Assembly (NCBI GenBank): GCA_034190875.2
Contig: CM067343.1
Coordinates: forward strand, 27,200,954 to 27,264,953
Source of the DNA: Urechis unicinctus
Taxonomy: Eukaryota; Annelida; Polychaeta; Xenopneusta; Urechidae
Reading direction: 5' to 3'
Length of the DNA stretch: 64,000 nucleotides
Part shown: piece after piece, positions 46,246 to 57,900 of the stretch
Layout: each line of letters starts with the position of its first letter
Numbering within the stretch: the stretch's first letter is position 1
The notes under the pieces: model-generated
The model's database searches: none
The model's input: the letters and a program-made list of their open reading frames with translations, nothing else
What the model was told of the DNA's origin: nothing
Position numbers and translations under genes: made by a program

Positions 46246-46994
46246 CGTGTGTGTGTACTATATTACATTAATGTTGATTTAGTTTTGCACCTGCCATTAT
46301 AAGCGAAAGGTTGTTTTCAAAATTATGTTATGTTGCCTTATAGATGCGGGAAGAACCTCGAACAGTCCGTCAATTCCAGCTATCAGGCTGGGCAATACGT
46401 GACAAAGTGCCACCCCAAGCTGATCTGTTCATTGATCTGATACAGAATGTGACATATTGGCGACGTAATCAAGAGGGAGGTTCTACAGTTGTGCATTGCA
46501 GGTAAATACGCCTCCTGATAATGTGATTTCAGTTTACGATGTTCCCATTTAATCCGATGTCCAATTTGTGTGGTTCAGGGACGGTGCCGAGCGAAGTGGA
46601 CTGTTTGCAGCAGGCAGCTACTTACTGGATTTAATGCAAGCCGAACAGGAAGTGGATGTGATGCTGGCAGCTCGTTACATCACATCTAGACGACCGGAAA
46701 CCATCAGCACTCAGGTAGTTGAAAATATATTTGATAAAACTTCCTATATATCAATACCCCAATGAGCTGCATGCTCATTACGCCAATTTCAACACAATCA
46801 TCCCAGTACTATTCACGGTGCTTCAGGAGCAGTACAAGTTTCTCTTCGAGATGGCCTATAGCTACACATCCGGCTTCCACACGTATGGTAATGCTGAAAC
46901 TAAGGAGACCACCAGAGGCCGCCGCAAATTAGGGCAGCGAGTGCGCACATGGCAACATTATCGTAAGACTATGGTCGATACAGTAGCTTATTAA
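39090..46994 (+). CDS. receptor B: FTP-lectin-like receptor tyrosine phosphatase, tandem PTP domains
   Basis: Twenty-seven exons: 39090-39162, 39680-39847, 39953-40180, 40266-40499, 40754-40837, 40897-41085, 41211-41546, 41644-41720, 41806-42025, 42176-42284, 42812-42873, 42980-43351, 43448-43525, 43620-43696, 43805-43844, 43972-44069, 44206-44343, 44509-44654, 44768-44903, 44999-45154, 45229-45316, 45507-45580, 45741-45875, 46043-46183, 46344-46501, 46579-46714, 46827-46994. They sum to 3,921 bases, that is 1,306 residues plus TAA. Every junction is GT-AG and phases agree throughout. Layout by residue: signal 1-24, EGF-like 25-80, FTP 81-234, EGF-like 235-325, FN3 326-437 and 438-536, transmembrane about 548-571, juxtamembrane to about 717, PTP D1 about 718-1010, D2 about 1035-1290. 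It should be a plasma-membrane phosphotyrosine phosphatase with a putative carbohydrate-binding ectodomain. The ligand is unknown. Least certain are the starts of exons 6 and 20. Confidence 0.9.
39680..42025 (+). other. gene B ectodomain exons (EGF, FTP, EGF, FN3, FN3)
   Basis: All these exons except the paired FN3-2 halves are phase 1-1, which allows modules to be gained or lost without frame change. The first EGF-like exon has the C-x3-C-x-C spacing (YTCNC) and CDAVTGACDDGC. FTP spans two exons: NVALNKSVYQSG, ASNSVDG, CAHTDP and WWYVDLGGNFYINNISIFNR in one; RVGNSSNI, VTLSCDLNLIGRYVSLQRTG and ICEVVVMG in the other. FN3-1 is one exon (EVMLRWQSAG, GYQVQYKREN, RLYDFRVSAY). FN3-2 is split after a conserved Trp-Gln. 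Exon 6 differs from A: the acceptor used in A (TTATTGCAG) is missing, and an upstream acceptor keeps frame and adds about 15 residues rich in His and Gly. Confidence 0.85.
42176..43351 (+). other. gene B transmembrane and juxtamembrane exons
   Basis: The TM exon encodes a Gly/Ile lead (NIGIIVGPVAG) and a hydrophobic Val/Ile core ending at Cys-Val-Arg, followed by a stop-transfer cluster RRKPHKP from the next exon. That 62-base exon has exactly the length and phases of exon 12 of gene A. Exon 42,980-43,351 is a 124-residue linker rich in Ala, Val, Pro and Ser, with SPYANTEPV and then PIILSRLKLHIRQL, as in the segment before D1 of other receptor phosphatases. The Thr/Ser stem exon of A (35,606-35,662) has no counterpart in B. 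Confidence 0.85.
42319..42382. repeat. 32-bp tandem duplication in a gene B intron
   Basis: Two perfect adjacent copies (TCAGGAGAGTGGATTAATAT plus 12 bases) lie just after the transmembrane exon. Being perfect, the duplication is recent. It does not touch an exon. Confidence 0.9.
43448..45154 (+). other. gene B PTP domain 1 exons, catalytic
   Basis: Landmarks in order: NRFKNIQP, YDDNRVVLE, GSDYVNASYI, YIATQGPM, FWFMIWQQ, KCERYWPDDD, the WPD-loop position reading WDD (W875-D876-D877), VVHCSAGVGRTG with catalytic Cys909 and Arg915, and MVQTE of the Q-loop. The phosphate-binding loop is fully canonical and the general-acid Asp is kept, so activity is expected. The loop Pro is replaced by Asp. 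The distance from the loop Trp to the catalytic Cys is the usual one. Confidence 0.92.
45229..46994 (+). other. gene B PTP domain 2 exons, probably non-catalytic
   Basis: Recognisable by KNRCQDVLP, SNDYINAVFAD, VVDFWRLIYDH, DTQYWPGEE, then VRQFQLSGW and VVHCRDGAERSG, and EQYKFLFEMAYSY near the end. The C-x5-R frame survives (Cys1205, Arg1211), but the first loop residue after Cys is Arg rather than Ser. The WPD position reads WAI, without the acid. Membrane-distal D2 domains of receptor phosphatases are commonly weak or inactive, and this one fits that pattern. The protein ends with a basic tail and TVAY. Confidence 0.88.
46209..46257. repeat. (GT)n(GC)n microsatellite in gene B intron
   Basis: Alternating purine-pyrimidine tract of GT with an embedded GC run, a sequence type able to form Z-DNA. 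It sits in the intron just after exon 24 of gene B. Confidence 0.95.
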
Positions 46995-47865
46995 GAAGCT
47001 CAACTTTATATTATATTGACTACACTAATGGTTATGTAGCCACTGTGTACAGATATCTCTTTTATTATTATATCTATATTGTTCAGTCAGTGCTATGAGG
47101 TGACGATACGGATTCGAATTCTGCTATAAATCTATGCATCGAATGAGTTGTCATGAATGTATATAATCTAAGGACTTGAATTTCCAACGTGTATTGCTAA
47201 GAAAACATCAGCTCAGCGCACATAACACTTACAAAGCAGAGTTGAATTATATCTGACAGGAAAAGTTTTAGCTGTCATTTGCACGAATCCATAGCAAACT
47301 ACTTATACGAAGTACTTCAAGCCCCAAGCTTCATGTATGAGGTTAACAAATAGCGATTTTCGTTCTAATGATATGTTCTATTGATTGAGTCACCGTAAGT
47401 TACGACACATTTCATTTTGATCATAGAGCAATTCTGATATGAGAATCACATACCCTTGATATATCGTCCAACATGATTAAGCTGGGCGTTTCGCAGTGAG
47501 TCACACCCTTGCTGAACCACTTCACCTTTCCCACGATAACTTCTCTATAACAAGACAGCAAAATTGTAATACGATAGCTTGTGAATGGTATTGATTATTC
47601 GTTGCGTGAAATGTTTTGGGGAAACCCTTGATATACAAAATGAAAGAAAAGTAGATAGTCGTTCTTTTCAGTCAACAAATACACCTTTAACAACGCTGCG
47701 GCGGGATGGTTGGGTGTTCATTGAACCATATCAGGGATTGCTGTGTCGGCTTCGACATCGTCTTTGCCCCGGGACCTGTTATTTTGTAGTTTTCAGTTGA
47801 ACGACCGTCCGAGCTACTAAGTTCGCAATCGAACCAAGAAGACATACGCAAGACAATATATTGTA

Positions 47866-47871
47866 AATAAA
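47866..47871 (+). promoter_or_regulatory. possible polyadenylation signal of gene B
   Basis: AATAAA about 870 bases after the stop codon, the first exact hexamer that I see downstream on this strand. The 46,995-47,871 stretch would then be the 3' UTR. An earlier variant signal cannot be excluded. Confidence 0.35.
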
Positions 47872-48352
47872 ACGGTCTGATTCTATTCATCAAATGCAAA
47901 TGTTCCGCTCACTGGGCTGTACATTTTACGACCGTTATGATTCTTTGAGCGTTATGTTCATGAGAGAGACGTCTTTAAGGATCGTACGGTTAGGGGCAGG
48001 GGTCGCCTCGTGTTTCAAGTGGTATAGAAGCTCGGAAAACGAATTCACATGTTACAAATATGCGGACCACATACATTAATTCTTTACTCGGTATACTTGA
48101 AAAAAATTTCATTGCTGTTTTCACGATTGAATGATAATTGATTGGTCAAACGGACATTCCTCTACCGAATCAACAAGCTGCATTATCGTCGATGGGTAGC
48201 CATGTGCGGACGTATCATTTTATTATGTGGTACTGTTTTATGTATACCTGGTTATTTATAATAATAATAATTTTATAATAATGAATTATAACAGGATCTA
48301 GCGCACACAGAAAACATTGATGCAGCCTCAGTGTTATCATCATTAACTAAAT
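47872..48352. other. intergenic, nothing recognised
   Basis: No gene, repeat or RNA recognised between the putative 3' end of gene B and the AT array. Confidence 0.5.
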
Positions 48353-48382
48353 AGATATATATATATATATATATATATATAG

Positions 48383-48418
<36 letters not shown>

Positions 48419-48530
48419 CATATTTAAATATATATATATATATTTATATAAATATATATGTTTATATATATAGAATATATATATATACATATACATATAC
48501 ATACACATATATTTGTATATGTATATATAC

Positions 48531-48561
<31 letters not shown>

Positions 48562-48625
48562 CATCACTATATATATATCAATATATATATATATACATAT
48601 ATATATATATGTATATATATAAATC

Positions 48626-48713
<88 letters not shown>

Positions 48714-48716
48714 GGC
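48353..48716. repeat. AT microsatellite, compound
   Basis: AT dinucleotide runs broken by TTTA, TACA and GATA-like variants. Same type as the arrays at 8,826 and 17,445. Confidence 0.95.
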
Positions 48717-50449
48717 CATTTGATAACCATTTGGTTTTCAATGAAGAGTTCGTACAATGCTATAAAACACTAAGAATCTCAGTCAGAGTTGCTTGCTATA
48801 ACCACAACTGAAACGAGATCATCATAATGCATTAAGTGATAAACAACAAGCACACTAAAACAGCGAACACTTCAAATCAGAGCTTGATTCATCCGTATAA
48901 AGATTAAACAGGTAGGTTGACAATACGCCTCCCACTCCTACGCCATTAGGCTAACCAAATCAGCCAGACATAGTTCTGGCCCATCTAACACACACATCTG
49001 ATTGGAATACCATGCACATTTGTTTAACAAGCTCTGCCCCCACCGCAACCTTAGTGGCAGTAGTCCTATGTACTGGTATGGAAATATGATCGAATAGTCG
49101 CGGTACGTCTGATATAGAGGGCTTTCAAAGATGTAAATAAACATCAATATTTGATTTTAGGGAAATATACACACACAAAAGCTATCAACACAAATAAGAG
49201 CAAACTCTTTCATGTATGAACAAATGCCTTATGATTTTCCCCTCCTTACCGCCCCTTAAGTTATGGCTAGTCTGTCTCGCGGAATGATGTCACATAATGT
49301 TCACCATACTATATTTTACAGCAACATGACACTTACGCGATTCCCCGTAAAGGTGCTCTAACGGGACCTCTTTAGCAAGAATGGTTACAAGCCTACCTTT
49401 CTTTTGTTTAGGGAACCGAAAGTGGCGTATATCCGCACAGTTCTTGTCACAATTTAAACAGTTTATGGCAGCGCAGAAATGCCCATTAGTGTTTTACTTC
49501 CAGACAGAGATATTCGCAAGTCATAACGGAGTTGGTTGGTACTTGTGCGTCGTTGAGTGGTTTCCACAAAACTAAGGGCGCTGCCTTCACGATGTCAAGG
49601 AATTTGTCTGGTGAGTTACGAGTCGGGTATCTTATCATTACAAGATCTTTGACCTAACTACCTGTGCTGTACATGTCAGCTTGCGGTTTGCCAGCAGTTT
49701 GGTTTATTACATTTGCTTTTTATTCTGTTTCCTGTTTTTTTTGTAGCCTGCTACACTGCCCATTATTAGGCAACATACATCGGGTATTCTCCATCATTGT
49801 TTATATCAAAGAATATTTACTTTCATTGCCACTCCCAATTCAGTGGCCGCTGCATATACCATTAGAGAGCGTAGTCAATATATCAATTGTAACCTCAGTT
49901 GTCACAAATCTAGACTCTACAGCAGTTACAGAACATCGTGCCTAAGGTCTTGACCTATTGACACGGTTATCAGATGTCGACGACCACACTAGTAAGGTTA
50001 ACTTGAAAAAACAATTCTCTCGAGAGTAATTATAAGCTGCCCTGTCACAGGGAATATATAAGAAGTAAAAAAGTACAACACTTGGCGACAATGCATAGCG
50101 TACTAATTAGGTATGAAAACATTTGACAAAGAGCATTGATATTAAACATACCCCTGCGGAGGTCACGATGAAAATGGTTGTAATGACATCAGATATGCAA
50201 TAAAGCCTTCTTTTGCTCACGGGTTGTTGTTTTCGTGAATCAACTTTCGTGCTACAGCGCTCGATTCACAATGTTGGGCTCCTCAGTACCACCAAGCAGA
50301 TAATTGGAACAAGCAGAGGTCCGGGATCCAAACTTCCGGGATATATTGGTGATTTATTGTCCTGAAAACAAACAGGGTCACTGGTCGCTTCGCGTTTACG
50401 CCAGTCACGTGAACACAACACAATAATGGGGACGTTTTCCTGTGCGTCG
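48717..50449. other. intergenic, nothing recognised
   Basis: Short open frames (49,381-49,575 and 49,664-49,945, both +) show no domain. No tRNA-like box structure was seen. Confidence 0.5.
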
Positions 50450-53400
50450 CGACTTTTTCAAGTTGTTCTTTTGGCTCATTTATGGTAACGATATCTCATA
50501 CAATGCATTGACAGATGAACATTCATTTAGTTTACAGCAAAGTAAAGAGACCGCTACTGCTATGCGAAGACACAAGCCATCTGCAATTTACAAGCCGGAT
50601 GCCTGTTTGGTCGACTTCGTCACTTGCAAGAAGCAGTCTGATAACTATCTCTCACAAGTTCCCAACGATCTTGTGAACAAGGTAACATATTTCCTTCATG
50701 CATTCTTACATGATTTGTATATCTCACATTGATTCACCTATGAGTCCGAGGCTCTGTCATCAGTGGCAGATGTCATCGAATTTGCCACAATGACACAGAT
50801 GAGTGAGATATAGAAAATTTACTGAAAGGAGCTTATGTCACCCAATCTTTATATAGAGAAACATCTTTGATGACCAGGTTATGAACAGCCCCCAGGAAAT
50901 TGGTCCCAGCTATGTGGAGTCAGGGCAAGGAGAGCAACACACCAGAGTATTTAGGCCAGAACCCCGATGAAAATGAATTTGAACTGAGCATTCATAATGC
51001 TTAACGTCAACTGAAAATGCTTGGTATCGATAACCCCCCCCAGCTACAATAAAGCCCTGCAGACATAAAATGAACTTATCCAGAAAACGAAATAGTCATT
51101 ACGAAAAATGTCTGAGCTTGTGCCTGATGGCCACCGCCTACTACAGGGCCTTGCTGACAACAAGAGATTCGCTTTAAGGGCAAAATGTGGGCTCTCTTCG
51201 GGAAAAATATACCTTCCCCCACAAATTTACGCTAAATGTTGGTAGTGTTCTTAAGATGCCGCCGAGTATATCGATAAGCGCACCTGTGTCAGATTCGTCG
51301 AAGCGTTTAATACAAAACATTACTTTATTTTAGTCAATTTCAAGCAGAACATAATAACAACTGACAGTTCTATCATTCACACGGGAGTCAACATATCCGT
51401 CATAATCTACTTGTGATTTAAACTATTTTAAGGAACTCTTTATAAATCAATATGATGACCAACCCTATTGATGACCTCCATTTTGCGCAGGCTTGCAGCC
51501 TTCAAATCCATAAGAAGTTCAGTGCATCGCAGAAATTTAATGGGGAAATCCAAGGCAAAATGCAAATACAAAATGGGAGAAGCCAGGTCTAAAGAAAACC
51601 GTACAGGTGTAAAACCACTGCAAAAACCAAGAAAGGCTGCAAAACCAAAGGCTAAGAGACATCCCCGTCATTTGACTCAAAGCGGTGGACAGCTACAAAT
51701 GGCTTAGACACCTTGCCTATGGTCACGTTATTTAACCGGCAAACAAACAAGGCGGGCCCGTTGGGGGATGGACCCAACCCGTCCTTCTCTCGAGTAAAGC
51801 TCCCCTAAAGTGAGCAGGCAACACAAAATGAAGCATCCTGTATAAGCCATGATTCAACGTGTAGTATAGAAAAGGGTGATAGACCAGAACCGCCACTTTA
51901 TATACTACTTTGACCGTCACTGCAAAGGCGGATTATATGCGCCTGGAGCAGTACCATAGTGGTGCAGCCATGCAGAGAGCGCTCGCAGAAGAACTTGCGC
52001 AGTTCGTGCTAACTCTGATTGTACAGTATGTGGTTCAGGTCTTAGATCCGGGTGTAGTAGAACCTGCCCGATTGTTCGGGGAATATAACTAGGCTGTTGG
52101 CTTATTTGGTAGATGATGGTAGCATTGTCCCATCTGAAGACATTTAGGGCGAGGTTATTTTGCTTCTCAACCTTCCCAATCTAGGAAATGGAGGTTGAGA
52201 CATCGATGCCTGTTAAATCCAGACCATCGTCTGTGTTGTACTTGGAAGGCAATTGCGGGTCTTTTGTGGATGGTATCAGGGACTTGCGCTTGGACCATCA
52301 AAGGCAGTCGTCATCTGTGTTCTTCACGTTTATTTCCACCTTTTTCCTTACTAGCCCATCTGGCATGGGGAAGTAGCAGCCGCCTTTGAGAAACTGGTTG
52401 CGGGCAATGTCGATCCACTGTGTTGCAACTTACTAAAACTCCCAGCCTGAACCTCTGTTGGTTCACTTCTTCAACCACTCTTGTATATCGGCGCCACACC
52501 TATTCAGGATATGGCAAATATCGTCTGCCGCCTGCCAATTGTGCAGTACAGGCTCCACATGCTCATTGTCGCTGCCCCTGGTTTGCTTCATGAACCACAC
52601 CTGCAGTGCAAACTGACACTTGATACCGTCCAGCTCTTCAAGCTCATCGGCCAGCTTTTCACTCATCTGCCTACGCACGCCTCTTAAGAACATCTTAGAG
52701 TATTCGGCTAGGGATGACCCTCAGGAACGTTCATCACCCACCCAAGCAGGTAGTTCCTTTGCAGAAATTTTCTGGGCGCATGTTTTGCGCGGCGTAGGCG
52801 CTGGTACTGTTACGTTCATGGAGTTGGGACTGGAGGAGTTGCACCAGCATTGGCATCTACAGCTGTCTGCATTCTGTCAGTAATTTTCTTATACATGGTC
52901 TATGCCAGGCTCTTTTCGAGTGCTTTTAGGGCCGCCCGTGATCTGCGATATGGAATATTCTCCCCTGTTTCTGCAAAACACTCTCTACGTGAGTGGTGAT
53001 TATGCGTCATAACCAATTATATTATATTTATTAATTATTCTTATATGCAACAACATAATATATTTGCGCTTTTACTTTCTAGCTTAGTATGGTGTGGCTT
53101 AACAGTTTAAACCCACAATCCATGCACACTACTAGTTAATGTCCTTTGGCCTTCTGACAAACCCGACAAATAATATTAACAATTCGGTGATTCATCTTAA
53201 ATCTGTGTAACTCTTATGTACTTAGCCTGTTACAAGCGTTAGCTCTTTGAGACCAACCAAATGTCCGGGGACTATAGAAGATGGATTTTGTGCAACTACT
53301 TTTGCCTTTATAGCATCTTTAGGGCTTTTTCCCGCAAAGCGGGTCACCTCATTGTGTATATCAGAAAAATAGTTTGCAGCCAAAAACTCTCTTGCGGTTA

Positions 53401-54980
53401 ATGCATTCCACAATAGCCAAGTCTCGATGGACATCCACATGGCCAATTACCCCCACCCCTTATTTGGCCATTAACTCCCGTCTGGGGTTGACCTGAAGCA
53501 GTTGGGGGCAATTCAATCGGCCTCACTTGTATATCATTTCGAATGCTGCTGCAACGCTTTTAGCCTCTTCTGTAGTCAACGGCTCTGCAGCTTTGTGGTG
53601 TGAGGTCAAGTCTACTACTGTGAGGGCATGCTTGTAACACTGGCGTTTCTCAATGTCATGAGGAAGAAAAAAGTGATCGACTTGGTGAATCTCATAGGGG
53701 CCAGACAAAATAAACTTTGGCCAAGGAATGTGTTTCCGGATAGGCAGGTATATCATAGGCCATATAGCTTGCATTGTAAGCCAACCACGAGCAACTTCCT
53801 CTGAAACTACCGCAGCTGTAATGCCCTTCCAATATCCCATGGGGGCTATAGAGATTGTTTGCATGATGTGGTCGTGTGACCCATTGTTATATTCCAGCAA
53901 AAGCCTCTAAATGATATGCAAGTCATGGATGTAGGTCCCAAACAGCTGATCTAATACAGAGTTTGTATGCCAACAATTTAGCGAGCCTGTAGACCACCAG
54001 ACCGCTCCATAGTGATGTTATGCCGTTTTCAGTTGGGTGCTTCAGAACTTGGAGAATCAAACGATGCTCACACAGAACGCAAATGCATTGACTAGGACAC
54101 CACCAACAAGAATTGCAATCGAGGCCATTGCCCTTGCTTTAGTGTATCACCTGGTATAATACCTTGTTTAATTATGATGTCCTTTGTGGCCATGGCTTTG
54201 GTTACGTCGGCAATAGCTAGGCCCTGGTCGTGTGGCTAGAGGGCAACCTTCGGAATATGCCCTCTCAGAGCCATCTTGCCAAGCTTGGCGTACCCTAAAG
54301 ATATACCAGAAACAACTGCACTGTGGTATAGCGCGTTGTCTAGCATTTTTGTCATCAGTAGTTGGGGTTGTCAATGTGCTATTAGAACGATCTTATTCCG
54401 TATGAATGGGATCTTGTGATTTTACTTAATCGACATGGCTATGTTGTACAACAGGCGCAGGAACGACTCTGTGTTGGCTGTACAACCACCATGCAAGTCC
54501 ATACAACACGACGACACAAGCAGCCCAGTGCTCCCATGTAGCATTATTTGCCGTCGGCCGAAACTTATAAGGCGAAGATGGCCTTTTTGCCACTTTCGTA
54601 GACTTAGGGTGAGGCCGAGAAGGCCTCTCTGTCGTGGTCTCAACTCTAAACGTGGCCTTGGCCTCAAGGAGGTCACATAGTTTGTTTGTCCACATTGACA
54701 GTGCTTGGCTGTTGTTAAGCCAACAGTTAGCGGGGTTAAGTACATGACATAGCTGTGATGCATCTCATACGCAGGAGTGCTTAGAGCGTATGCGACAAAG
54801 TTAGCCTTTACTGTTGTTCTAGTAGGATCGCGAGTTTCAAATCCACAGGATGAGCGGCGTGTCTGTAATGAATTTGCCTCTGAAGACCGTGAACGGCTGC
54901 GGACACAAATCAACTGCATCAGGCAAGCAATCAACGAAACTGGCGCAGGACGACCTGACTCAACTTTACACACGCACTGA
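50450..54980 (-). mobile_element. Polinton/Maverick-like fossil
   Basis: The minus strand carries an integrase core relic (about 53,220-53,900) with the QVDHFFLPHD and ALTVVDLTSHHKAAEPLT style typical of Polinton integrases. A second relic (about 52,463-52,693; KLADELEELDGIKCQFALQV) resembles a protein segment often linked to Polinton polymerase regions. Further coding shreds occur at 54,422-54,973 (-) and possibly on the + strand at 50,440-51,700. The element is clearly broken, with many breaks, and looks old. Its outer ends and any terminal inverted repeats could not be found, so the limits are approximate. The family call rests on remembered family style, not on a search. Confidence 0.65.
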
Positions 54981-57900
54981 AATTATACAAGATCACCAAA
55001 CCATGAATTCGAGCATTAACAGCTTTTTCCCTTATGGAATAAGATAATGCGTTTCCGGAAGGGAATCTCTGCAAACTTGATCTATTATCTACCAGCAGTA
55101 TAGCACTGATAAGGAACAAGTGATATATAAGGGGCACAGGAGTTGAATTTTGGTTGAGACTGGATTGGACAGCTGACTGTCAGCGTAACATCGTGTGAGG
55201 ATACAACACAGGGGCATAAAATAGCCATGATGTCAACATAATGACAATGATGTATTTCATGTGCTTCAAATAGAAACAGAACGACAGTTCCGCTTGTAGC
55301 AGAGTTAGCTAATACATGAAGTATCACGAAGTTGAGAAAACAATAGGAATCCTGTGGCAGTTACACAAGCATCAGAGCAACGTAGCAGGCGATGTTGTTG
55401 CTAGCCATGGCTGTGGGCTAAATTAAACTTTTACAGTGTTCCTGACCTCGAAATCTTTATATCCGCATCACGTAACCCGACCCGCTCGCAACTAGTTAGA
55501 TGTTGGTGTCATGGCAAAAGTTAACTCAGCTCAACACTTGTTTGATATCAAAGTATTTCCACACAATAGACTTTTTCTTCTGCATTATGATTTTTATCGC
55601 ATTCTGATGAATCATAACTCTTTGTTAGGAGCAGTTTCGACCATTATAATCTTATATATTGACCTTCTGATTCCTGCATTGGGAACGGTTGCAAACAACA
55701 TAATTTCATGTTGTGATTTGATTTCTGGTAACTATCTGTGTAATGGGAACGGTAGCAAACATCATATGTGATTTATGCATGATAATATGGTGACTTATTC
55801 GCTTGAATTAATGTAGTGTTACTGACGAGGGGTTCAATCACTACACATATTGTCTTGAATCGGCGTAGGGTGTGTATTATAGGTCAGGTGCGACCAGCAG
55901 TATGGTTTTTTACGTCCGCTGTGAATTGGTGTCTTGCTCTCACTCGGTAACTGTTCACTGTGTTGAGAACTGTTGGTACCAACACGCCTCTTTAATCAGC
56001 GCGATGAAGTATCCTTGGTAAACTTGATGTACTGTGAAGGTATGGGATCGCAAAGCTAACATGGGCGTGGTGGCATGGGTGTAAATGTAAACCAGCCAAG
56101 CAGCAAGTACCAGAAAGTCAACACCAACAATCTGTATCCTATAAGAACCGCATCAGACAATGACAATTGAAAGTGGACACCATGTCCACTGCGGGCGGCC
56201 TCTGTTCTGTCCTGACTTGTTTAACTTGCTGAACATAAGTATTGGATGGTTTCCGACTTTAAATGGTCATTGGTAGGGCCCAATCAGTTGTGAAATGATT
56301 GAGTACTGATATCGTGACTGTCTAAGTGTTCCACTCGCAATGTAAGCTTTACTATCGCGTGATTGTATTTGTTATTACATAATTATTCAATGACGGTATC
56401 GCTGGATCCGTCACTTGTACATTTCTGATTCTAATTTTCTAAATAAGATCTAACCACATGTCACAAGATACTCAGCGTATTAACCGAGGTCTTTGTATGT
56501 GAACGAAACAAGTAAAGGATTGTGACGGATATTACAGAACTGGCGACGACAACAGTAACATTGCATGCTCGTCACTGCTCCACTCTCACTGCTGCTTCTT
56601 CAAGCATAACCGCATTCGACGATAATACTTTCATCAAAGTGATATGATGGAATTGCAACATGAAAAGGGCTTTGTATGAAGTGTTCCACAAAGAACACGA
56701 AGAAAGCGAAAGTATCTAAAGTGCACTCAATCATCAATACTTAGACAATGTAACGAGGAGCAGCAACCTTACAAGCACTTGTCCCTACTGTCATAATGCA
56801 CACTTGATGGCACAATAAATCTCTTGTTGTACCAATTCGTACAAACCTTGATCCGGGTGTTCGTTGAATTCCTCGGACATCCAGCCCAATAAAGGTATTC
56901 AATGCAGAATGTATGGTTTCCCTATGTGATGAATGCCTGGGTTTGGTTACATTATGCGAACGAATGGTCGTCTTTATCTGCCGTTCGTGGTTGGTTGCTT
57001 GATGTAGGACCACATGGAACAATTCGATTTAGGTCTTGTGGTTTCATGACCTTCTCTTTAGCACAATGGATCGAATAAGCACACAGGTGTGTCAATACGA
57101 GTCCCCTCATTATTATCGAAGTCGGTTAATCTTATAACAGTTCTAGGCATTTCGCTATAAAGCCGGTGTTGGGAAGCCCCAGTAAGATACTACACGTTAA
57201 GTGCAATCATGCATCTATAGTAAGCTAGGTTGAGGGCAATGGTTCTTGTAATTTCAGGTTGAATACATGTTCTCGTGTACGTAATCTTGAACGCCAAGCG
57301 ATCGCACACTGATTCGTACAATGCATACATAAACTTATCAGCTGGTGCTACTGGTTGGCGCTGACAAAATCCTAACAAGTAAGCGGCAGGATTTTGTCAA
57401 GGCGTTAGCAGTCCTTTGATGTTGCCAATAGTGTGTGTACTGATCCATCAATACAGCCAGGTGCGCTGCTAGTTTAGTGCTAACAACATATGATCGAGTA
57501 AGAAAGGTAAGATAAGCTTGGTGACGTCATTTTATGTTGGCGGCTAGTCTTTGACTTATCCCATTTATATTAAAATCAGGTAAGCGCATCTTATGCATAA
57601 TATATCGCCTAGTATACACATGATACGCTGTAATGACAAATCAATCTGCTTTGTACCGAGGCAGAAGGGCCGATTTGTCCGAAATTTCACACAGGTAAAT
57701 ACAGAAGTACCCATTTTTATTAGAAATACACGATTCCCGCTAAGCAATATTGTTATTCTATATAAGCAGCTAAAATTTCAAATGTTTGGTCATCATTTTT
57801 TTCCAACAGATACTTTTATGTATTTGCACTATATATTAATTATTGCTACACAGTTCACGATCGTTGGATCATTTTACTCAGGCATTGTTTTTGTCCTCCC

